DNA from: Prosthecobacter vanneervenii
GTDB lineage: Bacteria; Verrucomicrobiota; Verrucomicrobiia; Verrucomicrobiales; Verrucomicrobiaceae
DNA length: 64,000 nucleotides
Assembly: GCF_014203095.1 (NCBI RefSeq)
Contig: NZ_JACHIG010000004.1
Coordinates: 434,001-498,000, forward strand
Reading direction: 5' to 3'
Position 1 is the first letter of the stretch. The number at the start of each line of letters is the position of its first letter. Position numbers and translations under genes: made by a program. Below, one piece after another: positions 25,117 through 33,667 of this stretch. The notes beneath the pieces are model-generated. The model worked only from the letters and a program-made list of their open reading frames with translations, searched no databases and was not told where the DNA came from.

Positions 25117-27627
25117 TTACTGCTTCGGCTGGTACTTCGGATATCGCTGCTTCAGCTGCTCCATCATGAGCTTAGCCTTGGCTGCATCTCCTGCTTTTTC
25201 CAGCACCTGAGCTGCCTTGTAGAGGGCGGCTGGAGTGACGTCAGGATCTTCAAAGACCTGGCTCGGCACGGCATACTTGGCGGCAGCGTCTTTCCATTTC
25301 ACCGCTGCCGCATCCTTCTGGCCTTCAGCGGCCAGCTTGTCGCCCTGGGCGGCATAGATGTCACCTTCCAGCAGGAGCAGCTCGGCCTGTAGCTTGCCGT
25401 CTTTCACCACCTGCAGGGCCTCCTGGGCGGCTTTGTCGGCATCGTCAAAGAGCCCCTTGCCCAGCTGGGCGCGTCCTTTGGTCAGCAGGGCACGAGAGCG
25501 TGTGGCGCTGTCCGGATTCGAGAGGAGGAAGTTGTCCGTGGCCTGGATGCTGGCGTCGTATTGCTGGTTTTGCAGCTGGGCCATGCCCAGGTAGTTCCAT
25601 ACCACCGGCTCGGTGTTGGCCGGAACCTGCGGGGTGACCGCAAGTTCCAGGAAGCGCGCGGCACGTTTGAAGTCATCACTGCTGAAGAGTTTGAGCCCCA
25701 GCCATTTCAAAACATTGGGCGGCACCTGGCCGTCTGGCTTGGACTGCAGGTAGTTGTCGATCGCCTTGGCCAGACTGTCGGCGTTCTGTCGCGCGTATTC
25801 GCACAGGATGATGAGCTGGCTGGATTTTTCGAGGTAGCCTTTGCTGTCCAGTTCGATGGAGCGGCGTAGTGCGGGCACGGCCTTGTCGTAGATCTTCTGG
25901 TCAAAGTTGCCGCGCCCGACCCCGTAATAGGCCTGGGCACCTGCAGTAGTGGTGGGGAATTTTTTCAGCAGCGTCTCAAAGGCGGTGACGGTGGCCTTTG
26001 GATCCTTCTGCTCCATGGCGATGAACCCCAGCTGCAGCCACGAGAGCTCGCAGGCGTCTGACTTGGGGAAGTCCTTGGTCACGTGTTCAAAGTCAGCCTT
26101 GGCCTTGGGCAGATCACGCGCATCGCGGTTGGCCATGCCGCGGCGGGCAAAGGCCTTGGGAAGGTATTCGTGGGCAGGATACTCGTTGATGAAGCGGGTG
26201 AAGGTGCCCACCGCTTCCTGGTGCCGTCCGGCCTCTCCCTGAGCCCAGCCCATGTTAAAGAGTGTGCCCGGGCGCAGTTTCTCAGGCAGCTTGTCCAGAT
26301 TGATCTCGTTGTAGCTCAGGGCCGCCTGCTGGTATTCAGCTTTGTTAAAGTAGAAGTCGGCACGGATAAGACGTGCGAGGGAGAGAAACTCATGGTTCGC
26401 CTGCTTCTGCGCGTAACGGGTGATGAAGGCCGTGGAAAATTCGCCGAGGTCCTTGTCATTCAGCAGGTAAAAGCAGTACAGCTTCCAGTAGCCCGCCTCA
26501 AAAGCTTCGTCGGTGTCTGCATGATACTGCTCGATCATCAGGTACACCTCCACGGCGCGGGCGTAGCTTTTGCGTGTGCGGTACGAGTGGCCCACCAGCA
26601 GCAGCATCTTGGCGCGGGAGGGGCCCGGAGGCAGAATTTCGGAGTTCTTGTTGTAGTATTCAATGACGCCGTCGTAGTCGCCCTTGGCATAGAGAGACTG
26701 GATGATGCCCACCAGCGAGATGCCGCGGTTCTGCTCGGTCGTCTCCGGCATGCGCAGCGCCTTTTCAAACATGGCGATGGATTCGTCCGGCTTCTTGAGC
26801 TCGGCATAGAGCACCGCAGCGCGGATGCTGGCCTCGGCGATGATGGCGCGGTCTCCACTGGTCTTGACGAGCTCGTCAAAAATGGGCAGAGCCTCGGTTT
26901 TCTTGTCCTGTCCCAGATAGAGGCTGCCAAGCGTGAGCAGTGCTGTCTCGCGGAAAGGGTTGTCGGTTTTCAACGCGATCACGCTGCTCAGCGCTGAGGC
27001 CTGCTTTTCCTTGTCTCCGGCCATGCCGTAGGCGCGGCTTTTGTGGTAGGCGGCGGCCAGCTTCACCTGCGCGCTTTTCGTTCTCGCCTCGCAGAAGGTG
27101 AAATACTTGGCCGAGTCGGCAAACTTGGAGTCGTTGAAGGCCATCGCCCCGAGGCGGTAGGCGGCAGATGGCGCACCATCACTCGAGGGGTAGCGGTTTA
27201 CCACCTCTTCGTAGTAGCCGCCGGCCTGCTTGAGCTGGTTTTGCTTCATGTAGCACTCGCCTACACGGAAGAGGGCTTCTGGCACCAGCGTGGCAGTGGG
27301 AAACTGCTGCAGGTATTTGGCATACGACTGCGCTGCCATGCCCCACTCCTGGCGGTCATAGGCCAGCGAGGCAAATTCAAACATGTCATCCCCTGGCTCC
27401 TTGGCTTTGGCGGCAGGGGGCGCAGACTTGGGGTCATCCGTCACTGGCTGTGCCTTGGGGGGCGTCTTGCCCACGGGGATGGCCTTGGGCACACGGTCAT
27501 CATCTTCCACCGGCAGTGCTCGAGGGGCCTGCTGGGCCATGGAGGAAAGAGTGGCCACGCAGAAAAACACTGGCAGCAGGCGGGGCGCATGACTGCGCGG
27601 GCTGGTTGGGAGCTTGGCGGCGGTCAT
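25117..27627 (-). CDS. Large exported TPR-repeat protein linked to ExbB/ExbD
   Basis: An 836-residue protein with an N-terminal export signal (hydrophobic LLPVFFCVATLSSMA), a low-complexity Pro/Ala/Asp linker to about residue 78, then tetratricopeptide repeats for the rest. Repeats such as ALFRVGECYMKQNQLKQAGGYYEEVVNRYP have the BamD/YbgF character of periplasmic Tol-system scaffolds. The start at 27627 is one base after the ExbD stop at 27629, so translation is probably coupled. This makes it the third partner of a TonB/Tol-type energy-transducing complex in which the TPR protein may link the inner membrane motor to the envelope. Confidence 0.88.
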   Translation of the reverse strand: MTAAKLPTSPRSHAPRLLPVFFCVATLSSMAQQAPRALPVEDDDRVPKAIPVGKTPPKAQPVTDDPKSAPPAAKAKEPGDDMFEFASLAYDRQEWGMAAQSYAKYLQQFPTATLVPEALFRVGECYMKQNQLKQAGGYYEEVVNRYPSSDGAPSAAYRLGAMAFNDSKFADSAKYFTFCEARTKSAQVKLAAAYHKSRAYGMAGDKEKQASALSSVIALKTDNPFRETALLTLGSLYLGQDKKTEALPIFDELVKTSGDRAIIAEASIRAAVLYAELKKPDESIAMFEKALRMPETTEQNRGISLVGIIQSLYAKGDYDGVIEYYNKNSEILPPGPSRAKMLLLVGHSYRTRKSYARAVEVYLMIEQYHADTDEAFEAGYWKLYCFYLLNDKDLGEFSTAFITRYAQKQANHEFLSLARLIRADFYFNKAEYQQAALSYNEINLDKLPEKLRPGTLFNMGWAQGEAGRHQEAVGTFTRFINEYPAHEYLPKAFARRGMANRDARDLPKAKADFEHVTKDFPKSDACELSWLQLGFIAMEQKDPKATVTAFETLLKKFPTTTAGAQAYYGVGRGNFDQKIYDKAVPALRRSIELDSKGYLEKSSQLIILCEYARQNADSLAKAIDNYLQSKPDGQVPPNVLKWLGLKLFSSDDFKRAARFLELAVTPQVPANTEPVVWNYLGMAQLQNQQYDASIQATDNFLLSNPDSATRSRALLTKGRAQLGKGLFDDADKAAQEALQVVKDGKLQAELLLLEGDIYAAQGDKLAAEGQKDAAAVKWKDAAAKYAVPSQVFEDPDVTPAALYKAAQVLEKAGDAAKAKLMMEQLKQRYPKYQPKQ

Positions 27628-27628
27628 C

Positions 27629-28072
27629 TCACTTGGTCGTGGCAGCAGGTTGGTCGGCGTCAGGTTTGCGCGTGGCGAAGGCAATGTTCCAGATGCCTGC
27701 CTTCTGGCAGGTGTCCAGTACGCGGATCACGTGCTGATAATCAACGATTTCGTCTCCGCGCAGGATCACGGCCTGGTCCTTGTAGAGAGCGACGATGTTC
27801 TTCAGCTTCACCAGCAGCTCGTCGGTGTTGAATTTCTGGCCGTTCACCAGGATCTCGCCGTCTTTTTTGATGTTGATGATGATCTCGCCGACATTGCGGG
27901 ATTCCTTTTCTTTCCCTTCCTCGGCGGCGGGCACGCTCACATCCATGACCTGCTCCTCCTTGGCATACTGGAAGGTCACGGCAAAGAAGATCACGAGCAG
28001 GAACAGCACGTCCACCAGCGGGGCCAGCTGCATGGGAGTGGGCTCAATGGAATGCTGTTTTCTGAAATTCAT
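27629..28072 (-). CDS. ExbD/TolR-family biopolymer transport protein
   Basis: A 147-residue inner membrane protein with one TM helix at about 17-36. It has the conserved Asp in APLVDVLFLLVIFF, the proton-path residue of ExbD/TolR, and then a periplasmic domain with GEIIINIKKDGEILVNG. It forms the stator/motor with ExbB, encoded 54 bp upstream, and uses the proton motive force. The TPR gene begins one base after its stop. It is a typical length for the family. Confidence 0.93.
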   Translation of the reverse strand: MNFRKQHSIEPTPMQLAPLVDVLFLLVIFFAVTFQYAKEEQVMDVSVPAAEEGKEKESRNVGEIIINIKKDGEILVNGQKFNTDELLVKLKNIVALYKDQAVILRGDEIVDYQHVIRVLDTCQKAGIWNIAFATRKPDADQPAATTK

Positions 28073-28126
28073 GTCAGGAAGGTTGCGACGCGGGCAGGAG
28101 ACGAAATCAAACCAATGAATGCCTCT

Positions 28127-28939
28127 TTACTGGCCGGCAGCGGCACGTGCTGCGCGCTTGTACTGCACCGCCAGCAAGGCCATCAGGTGGGTCGTCGCAG
28201 CCTCCATTTCGGAGATCAGCCGGTTCACCTTGCCACGGAAGATGGCGTAGAAGATCAGCGAGGGAATGCCGATGACGAGACCGGAGGCCGTGCAGAGCAG
28301 GGCCTCGGACACCCCCTGGGCCAGTCCCAGCTGGTTGGACCCACCGACACCCTTGCCGGAAATCTCGTGGAAGGTGGTGATCATGCCCAGCGTGGTGCCC
28401 AGCAGCCCCAGCATGGGGGCCACGGCGCCGACGTCTCCCAGGTAGGCGATGCGGGCCAGCAGCAGGCTGGACTGGCGGTTGCCCTCGGCCTCGGTCACCT
28501 CCTTCACCTCTTCAAAACTAGCGGTGGGATTACGCGTGGCAAAGTCCAGTGTCTTGGAGGTGATGCGGGCGATGCACTCGTTGCGGCGGTTGCACACAGC
28601 CAGCAGCCCCAGGTAGTCCTGTTTGCGGATCAGCGCATCGGCCGAGTTCATAAAGGCATCGCTCACCACCGTGCCCTGCCGAACCGTGAGGGCGAAGAGC
28701 ACGATCATGAAAAACGCCACCATCGATAAGGTGATCAGCGGATAGGCCATGACGCCGGTGCGCTTCACAAAGCCTTTGAACGTCAATGCATCGCTATAAG
28801 GGTTCTCATCCACGGCGGGGGCCTGAGTCACGACGACACCGGGAGCAGCCGGTGCAGGCTGCTGGGCCTGGGCGTTGATGTTCATCACGAAGATGAGCGC
28901 CACCAGCACAGCCAGGGCGAGGAAGATTTTTCGGTGCAT
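28127..28939 (-). CDS. MotA/TolQ/ExbB-family proton channel protein with N-terminal extension
   Basis: A 270-residue protein. Residues 1-25 look like a signal or first TM segment, followed by a Pro/Ala-rich stretch. The ExbB core has TM segments near 63-87 and two more after about residue 165. It includes the pore motif GAVAPMLGLLGTTLGMI and a later GLVIGIPSLIFYAIF. It partners the ExbD downstream. The start at 28939 excludes a frame extension that contains no domain. It is about 65 bp from the DUF1501 gene upstream on the same strand. Confidence 0.93.
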   Translation of the reverse strand: MHRKIFLALAVLVALIFVMNINAQAQQPAPAAPGVVVTQAPAVDENPYSDALTFKGFVKRTGVMAYPLITLSMVAFFMIVLFALTVRQGTVVSDAFMNSADALIRKQDYLGLLAVCNRRNECIARITSKTLDFATRNPTASFEEVKEVTEAEGNRQSSLLLARIAYLGDVGAVAPMLGLLGTTLGMITTFHEISGKGVGGSNQLGLAQGVSEALLCTASGLVIGIPSLIFYAIFRGKVNRLISEMEAATTHLMALLAVQYKRAARAAAGQ

Positions 28940-29004
28940 GAGGCGGCGACTGTAAACGTGTGCGCCAGCCTTGCAAGAGGCCGCTGGCTGGCTTTCCCGG
29001 GCCG

Positions 29005-30447
29005 TCAGGCCAGCAATTCCCGCACCACTTTGCACTCGTTTACGCCCGTCAGGCGGAAATCGAGGCCGGCGTAGCGGTACGTGAATTTTTCGTGATCAAA
29101 GCCCAGAAGACGCAGGATGGTGGCGTGCAGGTCGTGCACGTGCACCGGGTTTTCCGTGGCTTGGAAGCCAAATTCGTCCGTCGCACCGTGCGTGTAGCCG
29201 CCGCGCACTCCCCCGCCGGCCAGCCACATGGTAAAGCCGTAGTGGTTGTGGTCGCGGCCATGCTGCTTGCCGGCGTTCGCCCCGGGGGTGGGCAGTTCCA
29301 CGGCGGGGGTGCGTCCAAATTCGCCCCCCCACATCATCAGGGTTTCGTCCCAGAGACCGCGCTGTTTCAGGTCGCTCATAAAGGCGGCCATGGCCCCGTC
29401 CGTCTGCTGGCCGAGCTTCCGGTGGTCGAGAATTTCGTCATGGTTGTCCCAGGGCTGGCCTGCGCCGGTCCAGAGCTGGATGAAGCGCACGCCGCGCTCC
29501 AGCAAACGTCTGGCGATGAGGCACTGGCGGCCAAAGTCGTGATCGCCGTACATCTTTCGGACAGATTCAGGCTCCTTCATGATGTCAAACGCGTCCGTGG
29601 CCTCCATCTGCATGCGGTACGCCAGCTCATAGCTTTGCACGCGGGCCTCCAGCAGCTGGTCACGGTCCTGGGCCACCAGATTACGCTGGTTCAGGGTCTG
29701 CAGCAGGTCCAGCTGGCGGCGTTGCTGCTTCAGGTCCAGGGAGCCGTTCTTGATGAACTCCACCAGCTTGTCCACCCGGGTGTCATCTGTGTTGATGTAG
29801 GCGCCCTGGTAGGCGCTGGGCAGGAAGGCGGACTGCCAGTTCTTCGTGCGGCGGGTGGGCATGCCGCCCGGGCACATGGAGATGTAGCCCGGCAGATTCT
29901 GGTTCTCACTGCCGAGCCCGTATGTCACCCAGGAGCCCAGGGTGGGGCGGTTCAGGCGGCCCTCGCCGCTGTTCATCAGCCCCAGGGAGGGCTCATGGTT
30001 TGGCACGTCGGCGTGCATGGAGCGGATGACGCACATGTCATCGGCAAAGGCTCCGGTCTTCTCAAAGATCTCGCTCACCTCTAGGCCGCACTGGCCGCGC
30101 TTGGTGAACTTGAAGGGGGACTTGAAGCCCGCCCCGGTCGGCCTCTCGGTTTTGAGCACGTTGGGCAGCGGTTTGCCGTCGTATTTGTCCAGCATCGGCT
30201 TCGGGTCAAAGGTGTCCACATGGGACGGCCCGCCGTTCATGAAAAAGTGCACTACCCTTTTCGCCTTTGGAGTGAAGTGCGGGCGCTTCAGCGCCATGGG
30301 GTCCATCGTGGCCGCTGCGGCCTGCTGGTCAAACAATGAGCTGGCGGCCACGGCACCAAAGCCCATGCCCACGCGCTGCAGCAGTTCACGGCGCGTCAGA
30401 AAGGCATGCTCCAGATTCGGGGCATGATGTGAAAAAGAGGGGTTCAT
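29005..30447 (-). CDS. DUF1501 protein, sulfatase-like fold, Tat-type leader
   Basis: A 480-residue PVC-typical protein. The N-terminus has a twin-arginine-like TRRELLQRVG and a hydrophobic stretch. The body has VVHFFMNGGPSHVDTFDPKP, MHADVPNHEPS, TGAGQPWDNH and GGEFGRTP, the usual DUF1501 landmarks of an alkaline-phosphatase/sulfatase-like metal site. The function is unsettled; DUF1501 proteins normally follow a DUF1549/DUF1553 gene in an operon. Here that partner is 4.6 kb upstream, with two opposite-strand genes in between. The ATG at 30447 is taken because the longer frame adds antisense sequence only. Confidence 0.92.
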   Translation of the reverse strand: MNPSFSHHAPNLEHAFLTRRELLQRVGMGFGAVAASSLFDQQAAAATMDPMALKRPHFTPKAKRVVHFFMNGGPSHVDTFDPKPMLDKYDGKPLPNVLKTERPTGAGFKSPFKFTKRGQCGLEVSEIFEKTGAFADDMCVIRSMHADVPNHEPSLGLMNSGEGRLNRPTLGSWVTYGLGSENQNLPGYISMCPGGMPTRRTKNWQSAFLPSAYQGAYINTDDTRVDKLVEFIKNGSLDLKQQRRQLDLLQTLNQRNLVAQDRDQLLEARVQSYELAYRMQMEATDAFDIMKEPESVRKMYGDHDFGRQCLIARRLLERGVRFIQLWTGAGQPWDNHDEILDHRKLGQQTDGAMAAFMSDLKQRGLWDETLMMWGGEFGRTPAVELPTPGANAGKQHGRDHNHYGFTMWLAGGGVRGGYTHGATDEFGFQATENPVHVHDLHATILRLLGFDHEKFTYRYAGLDFRLTGVNECKVVRELLA

Positions 30448-30448
30448 T

Positions 30449-30590
30449 GGGGGTATGAAAGATACGTCCCGCAGAGGGGATGTTTTCGCAGGATCCTTTG
30501 CGCGAAGTTTATAGCACAGGAAAGCGCAAAAAAGGAGCAGAAGCTGCTGATGGAAGATCCGCTTATTCAGCGTATCAAAAATACCCCCCC
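30449..30590. promoter_or_regulatory. Divergent intergenic region with mirrored GGGGGTAT/ATACCCCC ends
   Basis: The gap between the DUF1501 and DUF1592 genes carries GGGGGTAT at 30449-30456 and ATACCCCCCC at 30581-30590. As a result both divergent genes have an ATACCCCC element a few bases before their ATG, in the same orientation relative to translation. The middle of the gap must hold both promoters; no clear -35/-10 pair stood out. Confidence 0.4.
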
Positions 30591-30592
30591 AA

Positions 30593-33500
30593 ATGTCTCT
30601 GAATCTACGCCATTTTGCTCTGGCCGCCTTTGTCGTCGGCCCGTTGTCCCTTTCCGCCGCTCCGGCATGGAAAGACGCTGAAGTCGTTTTAAAGGCCAAG
30701 TGCTACGAGTGCCACAACCCCAAGAAGAGCAAGGGAGAGGTGGATCTTCAGCAGTTTGCCGCTGATCCCCAGCTGGCCAAGCACTTTGATGTCTGGCTCA
30801 AGGTCAAGGACACCATCGAAAACGGCGACATGCCGCCGCCCAAGGCGCATCAGATGTCCGACCAGGAGAACAAGACCCTCCTCGGCTGGGTCAATGGCGA
30901 GCTCGATGCCCTGGCTGCCGCCCAGTCCGGCGATCCCGGCCCCGTGACCATGCGCAGGCTGACCAACGCCGAATACGACTACACCATCCGCGACCTCGCC
31001 GGGCACGACTACAGCCTGGCCAAGGAATTCCAGACCGACGGCGGTGGTGGCGAAGGTTTCAGCAATACCGGCGACGTTCTCTTCATGAGTCCGGCTGCAC
31101 TGGACAAATACTTTGGCGCGGCACGCAAGGTGGCCGATTTCGCCACCATCATGCCGGGCACCGGCATCGTGTTCAATTCGCAGCGCATCGGCCTGCGTGG
31201 CCCGGAGCAGGTCAAAGCCCAGGCCCAGCAGGCCTTGTATGTATGGTATCAGCAGAAGGCGGCGCCGCATCTTCCCAAGGACTTTGATGACATGCGAGAG
31301 GCGGACTACATGATCGCCTGCTGGAAGCACAAGCACTTCAAGACCCCGCTCGAACAACTCGCCAAGGAAGGCGGGCTGCAGCTGCCCTTCCTGCAAAACT
31401 GGAACAATCTCGTCAACGCCACCGAGCCCAAATCACGTTTCCTTGATCTCACCCGCGTGGCCTGGCGCGAGCTTCCTGTGCCCGATGCCGCCAAGCCCGG
31501 CCAGGTGCCGCAGGCCGTGACGGACGGTGCCAAGGCCATCCAGGCCCAGCTCCTTTCCTGGAACAATCCCAAAAAGCCCGGCAGCGGTGTGCAGCGCCAG
31601 CAGCAGGATGCCGACGGCATCCGCGCCTACCAGATGAACATCGAGGTGAAGGGCAAGAAGCAGGCCTTCCTGTGCATCGGCGACGATGGCGACGGCAACA
31701 AAGGAGACATCGCCTTGATCACCAAGCTCGATGTCCGCACCACCAAGGGCCATCTGCAATACATGGACTGGCTCAACAAGCAGATGGGCGAAGACCAGAA
31801 AGCCCTCGCCGCCACGCCCCCTCCGGCCAATGCCGAAGCGCTGAAGCAGCGCATCGCCGAGCTGGAAAAAGTGAAAAGCGCCTTCGGCAAGCACCCGCAG
31901 GGCCGCCAGATCGAGCCCGGAGTGCTGGCCATCGCAGCGCCGCTGGCTTTCACCCTCCCGCTGCCTGAAAACGCCACCTGGCTGCATGCCGAGGCCCGCC
32001 TGGATCTGCAAAATCCCGACATTAACGACGGCACCATTCAGTGGGCGCTCACCTCGGACAAGCCCTACGACGTCACCAAGATCATGCCCGGTGTGCTCAC
32101 CGTGTGGAAGACCCAGACCGATGCCGCGCGCAACACCATGCGAGATTTCGGCGTCATGAAGCAGGCCTTCCCGGACATGTATGAGCGCCGTCTGGAGGAA
32201 GTGGCTGGTAATCTCTATCGCTGGAAACCGGGCATCACGGTCTATTACTTCAGCGATGATCAGCTCGGCCAGCTCCTTGGGCCCAAAGACCGCGATCATC
32301 TCGCGGCCATGAAGAAGGACTTCGGCTACACCGCCAATCCCAAACTCAATCCGCAGCAGCAGAAAGAGTTCGACTCCGCCCTGCTCGGCCATCTGCGCTA
32401 CTTTGCCGGTCGTGCCTGGCGTCGTCCCCTCACTGCTGAGGAAGGGCAAAAGCTGGATGCCCTCTACTTTGAAGGGCGCAAAAAAGAGCTCGATCGTGAA
32501 TCGGCCGCACGCGAGGTCGTGGTGCGCGTGCTGGTTTCCCCTTTCTTCCTCTTCAAGGCGGAGACGCTGCCGCTGGCCAGCAATCCCACGGGCGATGTGA
32601 AGCTCAATGCCCACGAGCTGGCTTCGCGCCTCAGCTACTTCATCTGGGCCTCCCAGCCCGACTGGGAGCTGCGCAAGGCCGCTGATGACGGCAGCCTTCT
32701 CAAGCCCGAAGTCCTCGCTGCACAGACCAAGCGCATGCTGCGCGACCGCAAGGCCACGGCGCTGGCCAAGGAGTTCTCCGGTCAGTGGCTGAAGTTCAAC
32801 GGCTTCGACGAAAAGAGCACCGTCGATGAAAAGAAGTATCCCGAATTCACCACCGAGATCCGTAACGACATGCAGCGGGAGACCATCGAGTTCTTCTCTC
32901 ATCTCGTGCGCGATGACCGCAATGTGGGCGAGATCATCGGCGGCGACTACTCCTTCCTCAATGAGCGCCTCGCCAAATTCTACGGCGTGCCCGGCGTCAC
33001 CGGCGGCGACTTCCGCGAGGTGAAGGTGGCTCAGCAGCATCGTGGCGGCCTGCTTGGCATGGGCGCCATCCTCACCAAGACCTCCCGCCCCAACCGCACC
33101 AGCCCCGTGGTGCGTGGAGACTACCTCTACCAGGTGGTGCTCGGCTTCAGTTCACCGCCACCGCCGCCGAACGTGCCCAAGCTGCCGGATAGCGCCGTGA
33201 AGCCCGCCTCTCTGCGCGAGGCCCTCATGGTCCACCGTACCGATGCCGCCTGCGCCGTCTGCCATGAGCGCATCGACCCCCTCGGCTTCGCTCTTGAAAG
33301 CTTCGACCCCATCGGTCGCTTCCGCACTGCCGATGAAACGGGTGGTAAGATCGACGACACCGGCGAGCTCAAAGACGGCACCAAGTTCCAGGGCCTGCCC
33401 GGCCTGCGCGACTACCTCAAAAAGAACGAGGCCAATTTCACCGCCCAGTTCTGCCGCAAGCTCCTCGGCTACGCCCTCGGCCGCCAGACCATGCCGAGCG

Positions 33501-33640
33501 ACAAATCGCTGCTCGCCAAGATGCAGGCCACCCTCAAGCAGAACGGCGGCAAGTTCTCCGCCGCCGTCCTCGAAGTCGTCAACAGCCGCCAGTTCCTCAA
33601 CCGCCGCAGTGAGGCCGTCGTCGCCTCCTCCAATCAATAA
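30593..33640 (+). CDS. PSCyt1-DUF1587-DUF1592-DUF1588-DUF1585 protein
   Basis: A 1015-residue exported protein, signal peptide about 1-22. A cytochrome c-like PSCyt1 site, CYECH at 37-41, is followed by DUF1587 (RRLTNAEYDYTIRDLAG near 121-137). Then come DUF1595 (LRYFAGRAWRRPLTAEE), DUF1592 (SRLSYFIWASQPDWEL), DUF1588 with a second haem-type site CAVCH near residue 884, and DUF1585 at the C-terminus. These planctomycete-type proteins are thought to be periplasmic haem proteins partnered with DUF1552. An unusual insertion of about 280 residues (about 200-480) between DUF1587 and DUF1595 looks like added beta structure. The DUF1552 gene follows by 27 bp. Confidence 0.92.
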   Translation: MSLNLRHFALAAFVVGPLSLSAAPAWKDAEVVLKAKCYECHNPKKSKGEVDLQQFAADPQLAKHFDVWLKVKDTIENGDMPPPKAHQMSDQENKTLLGWVNGELDALAAAQSGDPGPVTMRRLTNAEYDYTIRDLAGHDYSLAKEFQTDGGGGEGFSNTGDVLFMSPAALDKYFGAARKVADFATIMPGTGIVFNSQRIGLRGPEQVKAQAQQALYVWYQQKAAPHLPKDFDDMREADYMIACWKHKHFKTPLEQLAKEGGLQLPFLQNWNNLVNATEPKSRFLDLTRVAWRELPVPDAAKPGQVPQAVTDGAKAIQAQLLSWNNPKKPGSGVQRQQQDADGIRAYQMNIEVKGKKQAFLCIGDDGDGNKGDIALITKLDVRTTKGHLQYMDWLNKQMGEDQKALAATPPPANAEALKQRIAELEKVKSAFGKHPQGRQIEPGVLAIAAPLAFTLPLPENATWLHAEARLDLQNPDINDGTIQWALTSDKPYDVTKIMPGVLTVWKTQTDAARNTMRDFGVMKQAFPDMYERRLEEVAGNLYRWKPGITVYYFSDDQLGQLLGPKDRDHLAAMKKDFGYTANPKLNPQQQKEFDSALLGHLRYFAGRAWRRPLTAEEGQKLDALYFEGRKKELDRESAAREVVVRVLVSPFFLFKAETLPLASNPTGDVKLNAHELASRLSYFIWASQPDWELRKAADDGSLLKPEVLAAQTKRMLRDRKATALAKEFSGQWLKFNGFDEKSTVDEKKYPEFTTEIRNDMQRETIEFFSHLVRDDRNVGEIIGGDYSFLNERLAKFYGVPGVTGGDFREVKVAQQHRGGLLGMGAILTKTSRPNRTSPVVRGDYLYQVVLGFSSPPPPPNVPKLPDSAVKPASLREALMVHRTDAACAVCHERIDPLGFALESFDPIGRFRTADETGGKIDDTGELKDGTKFQGLPGLRDYLKKNEANFTAQFCRKLLGYALGRQTMPSDKSLLAKMQATLKQNGGKFSAAVLEVVNSRQFLNRRSEAVVASSNQ

Positions 33641-33667
33641 AAACACCTCGCCACTCGTCTTACTGTT

